Part shown: one piece after another, positions 22,701 through 26,898 of the stretch
How the letters are laid out: each line of letters starts with the position of its first letter
Position numbering within the stretch: position 1 is the stretch's first letter
Assembly: GCA_030425205.1 (NCBI GenBank)
Contig: JAUIAP010000033.1
Location: 1-64,000, forward strand
Direction of reading: 5' to 3'
Source: Anaerolineae bacterium
GTDB lineage: Bacteria > Chloroflexota > Anaerolineae > Promineifilales > Promineifilaceae
Length of the DNA: 64,000 nt
Notes under the pieces: model-generated
The model's database searches: none
Seen by the model: only the letters and a program-made list of their open reading frames with translations
Told to the model about the DNA's origin: nothing
Translations under genes and position numbers: made by a program

Positions 22701-25162
22701 GTATCGAGCGGTTGCCAATTGTTGTTGGAAATCGGCCGATAACGCGCCAACTTGAGCGCACGTTCTGTAAACAACAGGCCGTCGCTCATCTGCACTAACT
22801 CATTCGACCCGACGGTTAGCTTGCCCAAACTGTCCATATTTTGCGCGGATAGCTGCTGTTCGGTGGCGATGATGATCGACACGTCATCAACCGGTAATTC
22901 GCGGTTGAGAAAACGCACAATCCGCCCGCCCGCAGTGTCGGCCATCATCTCATCGAGATGACCATAGCTCGCCACCTCTGTGCTGACACCTTGCGCCACA
23001 CCCCAACGCGCAACGTCGCTTGAATTGGTGTTGAAGCGTTCGGCGACCTCATCAAAGACGGTTTCGCTGCCACTTTGGCCGTCTAGGGTTTCGGCCGATA
23101 AGATGCTTTGGTTGAGGCCAAATAGCAGTTGGAAAAGCTGGCTGTCGTCGTCTGGCGTGTCGGGTGTGCGTAGCAGCATCATGCTGGCATCACCGCTGCG
23201 TACCAAGTTGTAACCCGTGACGCGGAAGCGTTCGCCGCGATAGTAGTGCAGGACGGTTGTTTGATCCCGCTGCCGTTCCACATCGTTTTTGGCGGTGACG
23301 GCCCACACCAATTCAAGCTCCCAACTCGCGTCATTGAGCACCTGTGGCTCATAGGCGATGCGCCCCTGAAACGCCATGATCTGCCCGCCATCCGCCGTCG
23401 GCGCGAGCGGGACAACCATCTCATAACGTCCCTCGTCATCCCGCTCTGGAAAGACGGTCACGCCATATCTTTGCGCCAACGTCTCGTTGGGTCGATAGTC
23501 ACTGTGCAACAGCAACATCGGCGTGATCTTGATGTCGTCGCGGGTCTGATTAAGATCGCGCATATTGCCTCTGTTATCATAAGGCCAATCGAGCGTCGAT
23601 TGAGTGTAACGCAGTTGCGCGTCCTGTTCGGGGCGAATCTGTACGTCGATGTAATGATAGAATTCATCGGCCGCGCCCGCTGTGTTCAGCTCAAACGTCG
23701 TGCCAAAATTGCTGCGTGATTCAGGTGAAAGATCGACGCGGTCGAGTACGCCGTCGTTGTCGTCGTCATCGTCCCACGGGTTGGGAATTTGGTCGCCGTC
23801 GTAATCCCATGTGGTGGCGATACCGCCGCTGCTCTCCGCGTACTCGGTGCCGTCAGAACGATCATCCCCGTTGGTATCTGGGTTGAGGGGATCGGTGCGC
23901 CACAGTTGACCAAATAGATTAACGCCATCCAGCTCAACCTTGTCGGGAATTAAGTCAAAGTCGGTGTCCGCCTCGTAGGGATTGGTTCCATAGCAGTTTT
24001 CGGCAAAGTCAGTTAGGCCGTCTCCGTCCGTATCTTCCGTCTCGCTGCCATCGCCACAGGTGACGGCTGGCGCGGATTTCATAAACTGGGCTGGTTCTTC
24101 TGCCTCTGCGACGTCGATGCCCAATGCGGCAAGCTGGCGTTGTTCCTGCAACGCTTGCTCCCCCCGTGCATGGACGATGGAGATCGGGTTTAGCACCGCG
24201 GAGCCAAGCAACAAGCCAGCGAGTGCGGCTAGACTATATTTGTAGGTTTGACGTGGATAGTAACGATAGAAGAGAACCCAACCCCCCGCGCCACTGACGA
24301 CAACAAGAATGATCGAGAGGGTTGTCCAGTCGATGTCGGGCAGATGGAACGTGCTGGTTGCGCGTTGTATGTCGCCAGAAGCGATGGTTGCGCTGTAGCT
24401 ACCATCGGGGTTTTGCGAGATGGTGGGGACGATTTCGGCCGATCCATAACGACTATAATCGATCACCATGTGCATGCTGGCATCATAGTCGCTGGTGATG
24501 GACGGCTGATCGAGGTCGAGAATCTGGCGCACGGGCAAACCCTCTGCGTTGATCCAAAGCTGGCCTGTACCCGATATGTGGTTGAACGTGCCGACAATTG
24601 GTTGATCACTGAGCTTTGTCATCGTCAGCGCGGCTTGGCGACCGTCATAGTCAAAGCTGTAAATCTCAACCGTGCCAGCCGCCGTCTCACGACTTTCGAC
24701 AAACTGGACGTTGGATGCGCCCGCGAGATAGCTCATATAGTCACCGCCCGGACCTGTGCTTTTGACGCTACTCCCGTTGGCAGGGCGCAGTTCGCCATCG
24801 TGGTCGATAAAAAGCTGATCGCCATTTTGGATCAGGGTGGTCGGCGCGACGGAGAGGCCACTGCCTTCAAGGGTGAGTGTGAGTTGGCTGTAATCGGCCG
24901 ATTGGCTATCCCCCTCTACGCGCATGTCGATGCGCTGCGAGCCCTTGCCGATCAGGTGCGGCAGCGGGCGCGGAAGCAGCGTCTGCTCGACATCCGCAAC
25001 GACATGGTAGGAACCAGCGGCGCGGGCGTTGTCCCATGCGGTTTGGATGTGTGCGGCTGTGTCGGGGGTTTGGGCTGAAGCATTTGATAATGTTAATTTG
25101 GTGCCAAAAAGAGCGATGAGAGCAAGAAAAAGAATGAAACTGCTTCCACTACGGTTATACAT
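1799..25162 (-). CDS. Giant exported mosaic surface protein (TSP3, FG-GAP, parallel beta-helix, DUF11/PKD repeats)
   Basis: This is one unbroken frame of 7787 residues. A Sec-type signal lies at residues 8-31. Residues about 33-270 resemble an LppX/LolA-like lipoprotein fold, followed by two hydrophobic helices (about 277-331). Thrombospondin type-3-like Asp-rich calcium repeats (DTDGDGLTDF, DYDGDQIPN) lie at about 367-490 and again at about 1285-1410. A cluster of hydrophobic helices lies at about 1031-1114. Then come Ig-like domains, a seven-blade FG-GAP propeller, three right-handed beta-helix modules, a kelch-like stretch, a CBM9/DOMON-like domain, about 14 alternating DUF11 and PKD units, two terminal PKD-like domains and a C-terminal helix with a KRGKE tail. 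No LPXTG motif is present. The ATG at 25160-25162 has GCGAGG 6 nt upstream. Adhesion or sheath structure is inferred from the domains. Confidence 0.9.
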   Translation of the reverse strand: MYNRSGSSFILFLALIALFGTKLTLSNASAQTPDTAAHIQTAWDNARAAGSYHVVADVEQTLLPRPLPHLIGKGSQRIDMRVEGDSQSADYSQLTLTLEGSGLSVAPTTLIQNGDQLFIDHDGELRPANGSSVKSTGPGGDYMSYLAGASNVQFVESRETAAGTVEIYSFDYDGRQAALTMTKLSDQPIVGTFNHISGTGQLWINAEGLPVRQILDLDQPSITSDYDASMHMVIDYSRYGSAEIVPTISQNPDGSYSATIASGDIQRATSTFHLPDIDWTTLSIILVVVSGAGGWVLFYRYYPRQTYKYSLAALAGLLLGSAVLNPISIVHARGEQALQEQRQLAALGIDVAEAEEPAQFMKSAPAVTCGDGSETEDTDGDGLTDFAENCYGTNPYEADTDFDLIPDKVELDGVNLFGQLWRTDPLNPDTNGDDRSDGTEYAESSGGIATTWDYDGDQIPNPWDDDDDNDGVLDRVDLSPESRSNFGTTFELNTAGAADEFYHYIDVQIRPEQDAQLRYTQSTLDWPYDNRGNMRDLNQTRDDIKITPMLLLHSDYRPNETLAQRYGVTVFPERDDEGRYEMVVPLAPTADGGQIMAFQGRIAYEPQVLNDASWELELVWAVTAKNDVERQRDQTTVLHYYRGERFRVTGYNLVRSGDASMMLLRTPDTPDDDSQLFQLLFGLNQSILSAETLDGQSGSETVFDEVAERFNTNSSDVARWGVAQGVSTEVASYGHLDEMMADTAGGRIVRFLNRELPVDDVSIIIATEQQLSAQNMDSLGKLTVGSNELVQMSDGLLFTERALKLARYRPISNNNWQPLDTATAITSAIAQYADLSTVLTTLQAEYPDLTESSLRQVLTTFYYSWLAGAGASVQVDGTGLLQPVADDQAIYDSFFGRIDTHLVATLIELTDIAAPGGGLLIGTGSATNFEYFEAEGTERDWSGLSPWSIDVGKLGLDLNWRDERIVHAAFSTYKGGKTLLKFNNARKTRNAFIKANQTPDEDLSFIFGRRVNQVHKAHTYMRAASKIEVGMLILELAVIWTVFALTTDFDDPIAVGYAVAAAVAATIFAFIFFAMQLNPITAVLSALIALADFIFFVITGDSFMTAAIAAVASLFYDASFDQLTEVDSAEFSDFESELDNVAKGFTIGNAFTVRGHFRGIIDKTSYGDNGNLDGSYLEGRFNTTDSDGTASNAARNCRRQTIGGKMVTVCDNDVAVRFELNQAMPDLPLTFTANIVGQTKYRQCQRYVVYTDCDTKSNTFDSPEEPTPTTVYLDILPDTVGDIWTMDRLTNYDLDFDGLRDSAEPAAQRNSWDSDGDGLSDRYERDSAATLFTHAGSADADGDTLNDRRELTLGTNPSLRDSDGDLLSDLEEITGWAVQVTPTQSLWVYSDPLLPDADGDGFNDSAERTNQTSPHAYNPAPTANLIVTDLGAAIPRMSDLLLAAGDQIEITFGLDNPMPQTLSTTASLCIPQQFDAPAAPTLTGDRTVVGQVAGNSAECPAPNHHFTFDFTGSNTLNFTQQVSTSLSLTASSTSGSGHIALAATAPAGQLLAVIPVLADADDPTVTISDPNDGTFWLNSGTTSFIVGGSASDPSSGIAAVALTVNGNAQGVTGNQVWASRIDNLTDGDYSISAFATDAVGHQSPTAHATLRVDHTAPVVTLNFAAGATLPAQTLTRTVNLPLNGTVSDAVINGVSSGVLAVSVSVDGRPWRQAVRVGNDWSFDWQLNNVTQAQGEHTIEVQALDVAGNLSESATSTFIIDVVEPTSSLTDSRFRDAPPVVVVNEPMTVRGVADDAGNLPQSVSGTDLVGALESIDDATVWISADSIHSDDSGVSIEWIGDFDGDRLADFVVGLPNDQGGLGTVTIVYGQAGDWQLPPLAQAIGDSRTSFRGLPNAPLGQHVAALGDVNGDQLDDFAVVVPEINRAYVVFGTVRGLGLNQDITQPTAGIIELQAPDGRMLDGRIAAAGDVNGDTLDDILIGSDDTTLTLMPGRPRWLPAHYINFAALTTLTAPSGSVAVGVQDATGDGFGEFVLATPADQSYLFHGSPTLAASLTTADANDTFAADGGVVAALGDINGDLLADFALADSGGHQVVFGDLGGTQCCFSLAGMSPAADGFIAAVGNVRDSGSNTRGLNDILVGTSTESAYLILGSTDLSTASVAASVIAATIDGVAAAANTPFAAGADINADGSSDLLLLPSLAAAEAYGFDSYAESPFVPPRSLPVAPPVSAENTSRNTVTGLRYVDDDGNCAGLTPCHNTIQAAIDAAADGDTLTISPGVYSPFSIINRQNLTVRGVHADAVFIDAGGSGTAILLDNSTGITLGNLTVRASDIAFDLVNAGVTGYADPTLINHLDHILFLDFSQHALRLDRLSMVTVANSTLVGTSSTQPYVHVGSGTDTAFFPAWSGPFAPPTTSGAGAQVIARDATSAWVLAGGNSSTLHLFDATNDSFTPMADIPGLVNQFTPAVSAGGELFVLSADNLTQPNLAPTVPLKESIEDATARYDLTTSNTLIEQHSGTATTLASIVSGSSIDALFVSAESVFLGGNFQSLRDKNGQTVAVQNIAVIDRATGAISAGYAHASPVHTLAFVAENTTSYGSLNRARLYAATTTGQLVGAYYTPSGSANWQVQLIATQNGTTDAGRINVMRVEGNFIYLGGRFDRLNCQIATCRQSAVDNVAQFYSSPYGQPTTLSGYHVNSGGVIGSNAEVFDIAISPARIIVGGRFELAGTADQRATTRNIAQYSRVDQRWLRLGSGVVGTVHSVGVVGNNVYAAGDFQTTGTFAPLPHFARWDADAGWQPLPDVTLHNGATLKMNPSGQQPGSLLLAGDFTQFGVNNLDYLARLGTLMQRRTTAGNWVTEPSPPFPTLPERVPLTHSPDGTTLYALLDGGVRDVKTCRMVQYYNYTYERCTTEYDVHFYDLWLYDIGASNWQRAQAGLRMDVAENAFVATDDAVYVLKSDGTPRLWRYDLSDQLWSELATPPTDSVTWGAGANLAWDGAHFLYATTAGQTLMRYELTLDLWEPVTGQAMPFATNDDSQLIQVGNRLVAFDAANSQLHEYGRFFARPEKLTITNTLFVAPEVATQATWLNQGWPQQADDFGVTLADNAWVGGSGAAATWNIIPLATALPFEAASFKEPAFDLYRLSGDSQVDVGYQPFAPDAEVRVAGCPQGSIGCFDTIQAAILSGANEVTLLPGQYREPFYLVNGVDVYGSDAEQVILIATGSETLISAENTHNRLTNLTLDGSGTNNGLVSSDGASVTLSRSLLRNNGTAVTSEGGETVTSVINNTFVGNQTGIVSIDCAPVDVRNTIFAQTTGAALAYSDCGQTIDHSYNLYFENGNDFPSGSAEIGAVFSNPLFTDPSNDNYRVQFNSPANDAGDPSDPAPPNSDRIDIGYREIGRSGYYVDDDYCATCLNDGLVWERDAFATIQAALNAAKSDIMQRTDTASAQAPLVTVNVAPGTYRGDLTMPSYVHLEGSGADVTHIARNNCRAIMFGRVVHSKISDFTISYAGNRCTYATSYANIYVGDYSNNIVIERNVIADAYLIGIEVSRWSNAIIRFNTIADNGNYGANARGIVVNNYSNGDAVTSAEISNNIIYRHRQGLTINGDADVTHDYNLFVNNVDDASQTIGDHSLITQAAQFVDAPAGTYRLLPSATAIDRADPTADVPTGGGATADIGYQELQARPLTVLFGDGQQSAVFASSGIAQVEVGISFANDPATPITATLPTNWTAATLGNGSDAVRYWDLAHTPTQVGTYRVYSRASDGESNSETAQSVWFEGSFAAADLQINWLAPTGNAAAPLELRAELAGYTPHYFGDYTIYFEVDGDRIPAEWAVAPFVPDGSARPFSAWAKLSDGAHQLRAVAVTANGNVIQSAIQNLTVTGQNSADLTPPTVALNTTRVANNTFTIAVQLDGTIVDSDSGIRGVEISVNNGVTWIPAATSGNNWSFLWEPPVVETRTSYPALLRGTDRAGNDHVIEIDITVDNSPPPTLPDIGVSIEPGTHVPINSSLTVTWTDASAGGDPVTMLVTLDRNATTLPAQPIVGNQLTDNLDQIGDWYAHIGVQDSTGNTLIQHIGPYIVNNPADPTCSNRSRSIILDGQLDLLKLEWLSRERIDDDERATIPQQLYTTWDGQYVYLAWQGAWWDIDGTLWVYFDTATGGAAQSVVGGVGLPISADYALQINGKNDGLLWEYNGAWNAQPFNDFALGSAGIVEARLPFRPDNLQMIAYGSDDADTVFSVFPTTNALSGNWQAAYQWNDLCATGDPAANQPRHHQTTVRVIPPRPANSSVTHDDALAWQIVVRNDETQTPLTTATVVLSATAGLQFESSIDGRWTEAVPTLGAGVVHIVTINGLTEDRPTLELIDAISTTVALEIGGVVISADPQGSPTRETITYYTDIDGPELAVTSPFYISPSQRRVAGSASDETAVIQIAMTDARGNYIAADGTLAWSSFDAWARFARPSYYGYHFSYSHYSAAANAYVWGAYVQATDALGNKSEPILIEIVPDYNKPIVKFDAPRLITTTLPLLTGTVYDDRTIDALVLEIDGFDPVPIGVDRNKSQLQNWLLRWNLGAIDGEIRRIRVVANDAAEQSDASPWVNVTVDNVPPSLSATQQATALTVGDKTPPPILTGTASDGSTIADLFAIITLPNGTTVTETIPLIGQTWAYAFGLPQAAAGAYTVEVVARDIYELESRTSVYSFSVPATPDLEIVAIPVAPSALPGSTFTYTLVVTNNGSIDATNTVVTATLPSELSAVGASSWQLGTLAPNATDMVTMTAVWQTPLAGTQLLDVTFGVDSAEVDFHQSDNHTTVTTSVADEVIQGVLPVSDAPTIFNQYSNYYARRFQTLNGAATHFTATVTSGSNVKYTWLTSNGTVIGQGPTLTQRFGNRYGTQVRLRAENGVSVVTTNMQVIAERPALYLRLDAHRQVLPGERITYTLRFGNGSSSGFDVENGNISLGLPSTASDVQFSSTHSVTAVISATKISWQLAPLPHLSSGTIVVGFVSDATQNTYHQAQAKLSAPALDAYSSYTADYATGRAVDSTPALTGMLWQPYDQGGSWYRQNLTTNKAFTLTPYASGSNLHYEWTFSNGAQSNGITATQRFADVGNAWAELRISNSSGSAVRRQNFDVKSADIAIQSITPSAQQIVPGESAEIDFTVRNVGAVDLVGTQVTITLPADLTFDTLSASQTITPLLTTGQTRVWELSPQPLTNRNIQFTLGVTVTDGLSGFVPLTATISTDHLWDSDPAQNVQTALITASDGLITDLTATAPQYTYLGDTTYVTATTSAGAQIEYDWSTGDGASASGNPANHVYGQIGDYALVVTATNSADIVTATTQTSIVRADLAVSKSAPASVQSGDLLTYTIYVTNTGVLPASNVLISESVPAELSGITTTITVANGTLVTLADGFVWQVAELGAGESAEIVVTATVAANLLDGVPLNTTTTISSPHPETALADNQAVATINATERAITTLIYDDNSPIYAGELVSLTAAAADATDVLFGWEIDGATLVGAAVTKTLSVASSYPYTLTASNDVSTQTVTGTVSVVDPNLVISTTANATSVPIGGTATFDIHVYNDTPLPVTDAVLTVTLDANLHTPTFTTTHAMTQTGNTAWQLAEIAPFAEVVVVVSADVTNTITGIVPMTNTVSVAQPRPETTLLDNTATRVITATDVGITGITIERLTLADSFPHGYPLINVPVVFTATTASGTGINYSWDLGDGTSATGAVVTHTYTSVATDVEVTVTAVNSTSVGTASELFDVLVADLNVKMQTFAGCPGIGRGAVGDLALTRRPGDVVTIYGCFAINDFQYQALFPIDSYVMTLTVPLELQHPTFSVDGLTYNDLTVTQVTSTTWQMTFSEVQWMYFASPRYEINGTVAPTLTGTNVLTHSVTTPDKPYDDNPSNNFVKTVITVIEPIDGLQAQNSSPVAVGTLVDLTATITAGIGTSEQFVWDFGDGTTGVGQSTAHLYASPGTYSAIVTATNFFSEISASTLVTVTQSDLQIGLRSSAENALPSDIITYTAHITDAGILDVDDALLTLAIPSDLTLQTITASVPLTATSATTWEIAPLTAQQAATVTITMQVNPALVGNVSLAVTATVTSTVPDGNPTNNVATATITAGDSPIGGGSAENDSPTFIGQPVTFNGAATGSGIAYSWAFGDGNNGSGATATHSYANAGIYTATLTASNGVSSTIVTTTVTIYAADLAISNIASVTDVATGSAIQYTVTVTNNTPLTVTGVTLSDALPSSFTLDNVTTNVPVTTITPTEWQLEPLAIGAVVELVLDGTFDHSLTGLVTSSATISTPLASAPRSATATVNLHAGLRDAAIVSDAPILATTTAHLTATVTGGDNPTYTWEIDGTAATGVTATQRFDTVGDYLAIVEIADGYSTAITGTTIAVIPADVEISAETPATNLTPNDPITITLTITNATAVAVPSVVISDVIPAYLTTPQVTGATMLGGNAWQTGAIPAGATLEVTLAGQIDAAATAGDYLHETTIRVVNGTQSVPENNLGDNVTAYLVTISDEPISGLTVQTDQPAFRDETITFTATITSGATTTYAWAFGDGTVGTGAQTTHSYSDAGKYTAIVTATSSLGSDIGFVSVDVVAAELAIAGDVSADTLVAGEWVTYTLTVSNNSDLPLSGAIVTATLPSRLTNHSYHSDLTLTPLAGLPYSWQLPELAANSVHTITVRATVSAGQAVPLNFGAAISSPQREDDLSDNQSSTTVSMAEHILSLTAAQDSPVPFGQVVNLNASVTAGGAVSFVWTFGDGTGAIGAAQTHLYDAPGDYTATVTATNSISQVVTSLLVRVIDTDLVVRQTATRQSAEPNTPLSFTIIVTNAHDLPLASVVLTDTLHPALQNVTVTTSEPITQTGSDPYVWQLPTLAAQQSLAITLTGTVTPTIDGVITLFNDVVGWQPLVERNTANNQSTAIVAARDSDITGLRATGGGDAYIDVPLSFSATSTGGSHVTYTWAFGDGTTASGANVTHSYAQPGHYVATVTARNGYTTKTARVMADSYIGDLQISNAVSHDQLRLGDAIQYTLTFTNAGGYPVSDVVITDLLPSELQNVRVSGSLPFTTLPNGWEIAQLSVGQVGRLVISADTPTNLSGIVTITNTASIDSPTIDHRPANNSSTVTTLASDNPIIGLIAANDSPHPINQTVSLTATIQSGSAVSYDWTFGDGAVGSGALATHSYSEPGIYTATVTASNGLVTTQAATQVVILAHDLAVSQQLEPAVAIPGQDITATITITNSGGYTATGITLSETVPQLVAIDGIAATVPITVPLTPPTLDVALPDMAAGDVIVITVTGVLSNPVAGTQTLTTTAIVTADRDDLPSNDRADATLLLGDLPIQGLTATNSGVNFVNGNTIFSTTISSGSNVVYTWSFGDGSPPVVGDLQVGADVLSVLHSHVYQDSASYTPVVTASNGVSVQTFTLPAITVLAGDLAITQTVLTPDVLAGERVSYTLNYVNQGQQAVDGGYILHYVPTELVSVTVETSNRAVLRNAPVGPVFDLPTLAIGGSGVLTVSGTVDPALGQSVVVTSSAYIHGNLADDVPQNNTTTAQLTLRYLAPPTVQLVNPGALTEGDTAVFEVTVSTDLPTRAAHALTLNLDFGNGITLTAPITDSATFTQTLTDDALYGVTASVSSGRGAYAESTLAVPVANAVPVVQIQLPAERHANEPIAFAGSFSDAGSDDTHTFEWVFENGITVTDTLTPSFVYTAQGTYTVTLTVVDDDGGIGRKIITFQVGEELAVGHLAMRQVTPYVSIRAAVVMAMLLVGVGLFVRKRGKELD
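2420..11051 (-). repeat. Protein-level tandem array: about 14 alternating DUF11 and PKD domains
   Basis: From about residue 4704 to 7580 of the giant protein the chain repeats a two-domain unit of about 200 residues. The DUF11 half (conserved-repeat/B_ant_repeat type) begins near ADLAIS and contains ITYTLTVTNNG. The PKD half has WDFGDGTTG or WAFGDGTVG followed by HSYSDAGKYTATVTATN. By reading I count 14 DUF11 copies. The first two PKD halves are degenerate: YTWLTSNG and YEWTFSNG replace the WDFGDG core. The copies have diverged enough that they probably arose from old duplications. Such arrays make long stalks in surface proteins. Confidence 0.75.
12380..12910 (-). other. CBM9/DOMON-like domain within the giant protein
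   Basis: The protein segment beginning SIILDGQLDLLKLEWL, with the strands LYTTWDGQYVYLAWQG and LWVYFDTATGG, follows the pattern of family-9 carbohydrate-binding/DOMON-like beta-sandwiches (small Asp-Gly start, aromatic-rich strands). It may bind sugar or another ligand. It sits between Ig-like domains and the first DUF11 unit. Confidence 0.5.
14100..18470 (-). other. Three parallel beta-helix modules and a kelch-like stretch within the giant protein
   Basis: Three segments share an opening with a cysteine pair followed by TIQAAI or TIQAAL: near 18460-18340 (VDDDGNCAG...PCHNTIQAAI), 15690-15590 (CPQGSIGCFDTIQAAI) and 14960-14860 (YYVDDDYCATCLN...FATIQAAL). Each continues into N-rich right-handed beta-helix repeats of the DUF1565/pectate-lyase type. 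Between the first and second, at about 18000-15950, kelch/propeller-like repeats of W, Y and GG occur (GGRFEL, GGNFQSL, AGDFTQF). Confidence 0.6.
18500..19710 (-). other. Seven-blade FG-GAP (integrin-alpha-like) propeller within the giant protein
   Basis: Seven calcium-loop repeats can be read: DFDGDRLADF, DVNGDQLDDF, DVNGDTLDDI, DATGDGFGEF, DINGDLLADF, a degenerate GNVRDSG...LNDILVG and DINADGSSDL. Spacing of about 55-65 residues fits a seven-blade beta-propeller of the FG-GAP family. These usually mediate Ca-dependent binding outside the cell. Confidence 0.75.
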
Positions 25163-25627
25163 GTGTGCCTCGCGTTAGAGCCTACGCTTTGAGCCGTACC
25201 AGTACGAATGCGGACTTACCAATTAACAGAAGAGCGGAATGCTTTTCGAAGTGTAGCTATTATGATTGTAAAAGGATGAAGGTATCGGGCGACTGCAACT
25301 TGTTAGTTTCAGTCGGTTGTGTATCTATTTAGTTTATTGTCGCACAAGGAGATGACTTGAGTTGTTAAGCATGTCACTTATGTCTGATATGCGTCACTTT
25401 AGAATAGCAACAAGCCGATCTGGCGGCGATTTCTCCAATGGGCTTGGAAGACGAGCAGCAAAATCGCCAACAGTACAAGGGGGTTCGGGCGAGCTAAACG
25501 GTATTGCAGTTTAAACTGGTGGAGATGACACACCGTTTACCATCGCCCTACATCAAATTCGCGTAACAGCGTCAACTAACTCGGCGTGCGCTGAGAGGCT
25601 ACCACTTCACGTTGACTCAAATGAACT
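25163..25627. other. 465-bp gap upstream of the giant gene
   Basis: This stretch holds the upstream region of the giant - strand gene and the downstream region of the LLM oxidoreductase gene. It is more AT-rich than its surroundings. I see no open frame, strong hairpin or convincing -35/-10 pair. A short GTCAAC...GTTGAC inverted repeat (near 25570-25617) is too distant to be informative. Confidence 0.4.
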
Positions 25628-26638
25628 TCACGTCGAATAGCCATCTGCGAAGATGTCAATCATCAGCTTCGCATCCCCCAATGGATACAATATCGGACAG
25701 GTTGCGCCGTTGGCAACATACTCACGCACCTTCGCCTTAACCTCTTCTGGCGACCCCGACGCAGTACACATCTGCACAACATCATCTGGAACCAAGTGCA
25801 TCGCCGCCTCGATCTGCTCATCGGTCGCCGGCCATGTCAACACCTGATGGATTTCGTCGAGCAGCTCCTGACTGACGCCACTCGCCTTCATCAAATGGGG
25901 CTGCTGCCCCAGATATTGCGTCATCATTTTGCGCGCGCCGTCTAGGGCTTTTTTGCGGTCGTTGTCAACCGAGCAAATGACGAGTTGCGGCCGATCGACG
26001 TCATCAATCGACTTGCCCGCCTTCTTTGCGCCCTTCTCCAACGCATCCATCGCCCGCAAATTGTAGTCGGGATGAACGAGGTAGTTAAGACACACACCGT
26101 CCGCGATTTCGCCCGTCAACTCCATCATTTTCATCCCTGTCGCACCGATGTAGATCGGCACATTACGCGGCTCTTTGCGACCATGCACAACATCGAGTTG
26201 AATGTCGCGGACTTGGTGAAACTCGCCGTCAAACGTGACGTTTTCCATCGCCAGCAGACGCCGCAGCACTTCCACCGTCTCGCGCATCGCCTTGAGCGGT
26301 TTGCGACGCTCGATGCCAACCTTGCTGGCAAGCGGATCCCACCATGCGCCAATTCCACAGATGATGCGGTCTTGTGCCAAATCATCGAGCGTCAAAAATG
26401 TGGCGGCAAGCAGTCCAATGTTGCGGGTCCAGTTATTGGTGACACCACTGGCAACTTTGAGCGTCGTTGTGTGCGCGGCAAACGCCGCCATCGGCACAAT
26501 GCAGTCGCGCACCAGCCGACTTTCCGCTTGCCAAACCGCCTCAAACCCTTTCTCTTCCGCATACTTTGCGAGTTCAATGCCTTCTTGTAATGAATGTGCG
26601 TCCTGCAAATATAGAGCGACTCTGTCTTTTGACATCAT
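25628..26638 (-). CDS. LLM-class (luciferase-like) flavin/F420-dependent oxidoreductase
   Basis: This 336-residue protein has the bacterial luciferase-like TIM-barrel pattern: KYAEEKGFEAVWQAES near the start, TLKVASGVTNNWTRN, a DRIICGIGAWWDPLA loop, and RRLLAMENVTFDGEFHQV. The arrangement is close to F420-dependent methylene-tetrahydromethanopterin reductase-like enzymes. The substrate cannot be told. Two adjacent ATG codons occur. GGGAGA is 4 nt before the first and 7 nt before the second (26635), so the second Met may be the true start. The gene is last in the - strand series after xdhD and ssnA, separated by 260 bp that contains strong hairpins, so it may have its own promoter. It lacks the TCGGCCGA motif found in most neighbours. 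Confidence 0.82.
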   Translation of the reverse strand: MMSKDRVALYLQDAHSLQEGIELAKYAEEKGFEAVWQAESRLVRDCIVPMAAFAAHTTTLKVASGVTNNWTRNIGLLAATFLTLDDLAQDRIICGIGAWWDPLASKVGIERRKPLKAMRETVEVLRRLLAMENVTFDGEFHQVRDIQLDVVHGRKEPRNVPIYIGATGMKMMELTGEIADGVCLNYLVHPDYNLRAMDALEKGAKKAGKSIDDVDRPQLVICSVDNDRKKALDGARKMMTQYLGQQPHLMKASGVSQELLDEIHQVLTWPATDEQIEAAMHLVPDDVVQMCTASGSPEEVKAKVREYVANGATCPILYPLGDAKLMIDIFADGYST

Positions 26639-26752
26639 ATTTCTCCCGTGAAAATAGCCACGAATTGCACGAATTACACAAATTGAATGGCTGTTTTCAT
26701 TCTTAGTTGGTGAGCTGCGAGGTTCATGGCAACTCCTGCTTAATTAATGCGG

Positions 26753-26774
26753 CTTGTCCTGCGATGGCAGGAAT
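26753..26774. repeat. REP-like hairpin, copy 1
   Basis: CCTGC and GCAGG with a GATG loop, flanked by TTGT and AATCC, match the pattern of better-preserved hairpins at 60461-60530. This copy has a shortened stem. Confidence 0.4.
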
Positions 26775-26801
26775 CCATTGTTCATAGAAGGTATGTGGTT
26801 A

Positions 26802-26856
26802 GGAGCGCGACCAGCTTGGTCGCTTCTTTGACTGACGACCAAGCTGGTCGCGCTCC
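26802..26856. repeat. 21-bp perfect inverted repeat
   Basis: The arms at 26802-26822 and 26836-26856 are exact reverse complements of 21 nt, starting GGAGCGCGACC and ending GGTCGCGCTCC, with a 13-nt loop. Each arm itself contains the palindrome GACCAGCTTGGTC, with a central mismatch (CAGCTTGG). It lies between ssnA and the LLM gene. It may act as a transcription attenuator or be a miniature mobile repeat. No T-run follows. Confidence 0.8.
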
Positions 26857-26898
26857 CAGCGTACCTTGTAGTTCTTGTTCAAAAAATTTCGCGGGTGT

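Noticed and set aside
24248..25078. A 276-codon + strand frame opposite the giant gene's N-terminus
   Set aside because: It mirrors the codon pattern of the real - strand gene and shows no domain or start signal.
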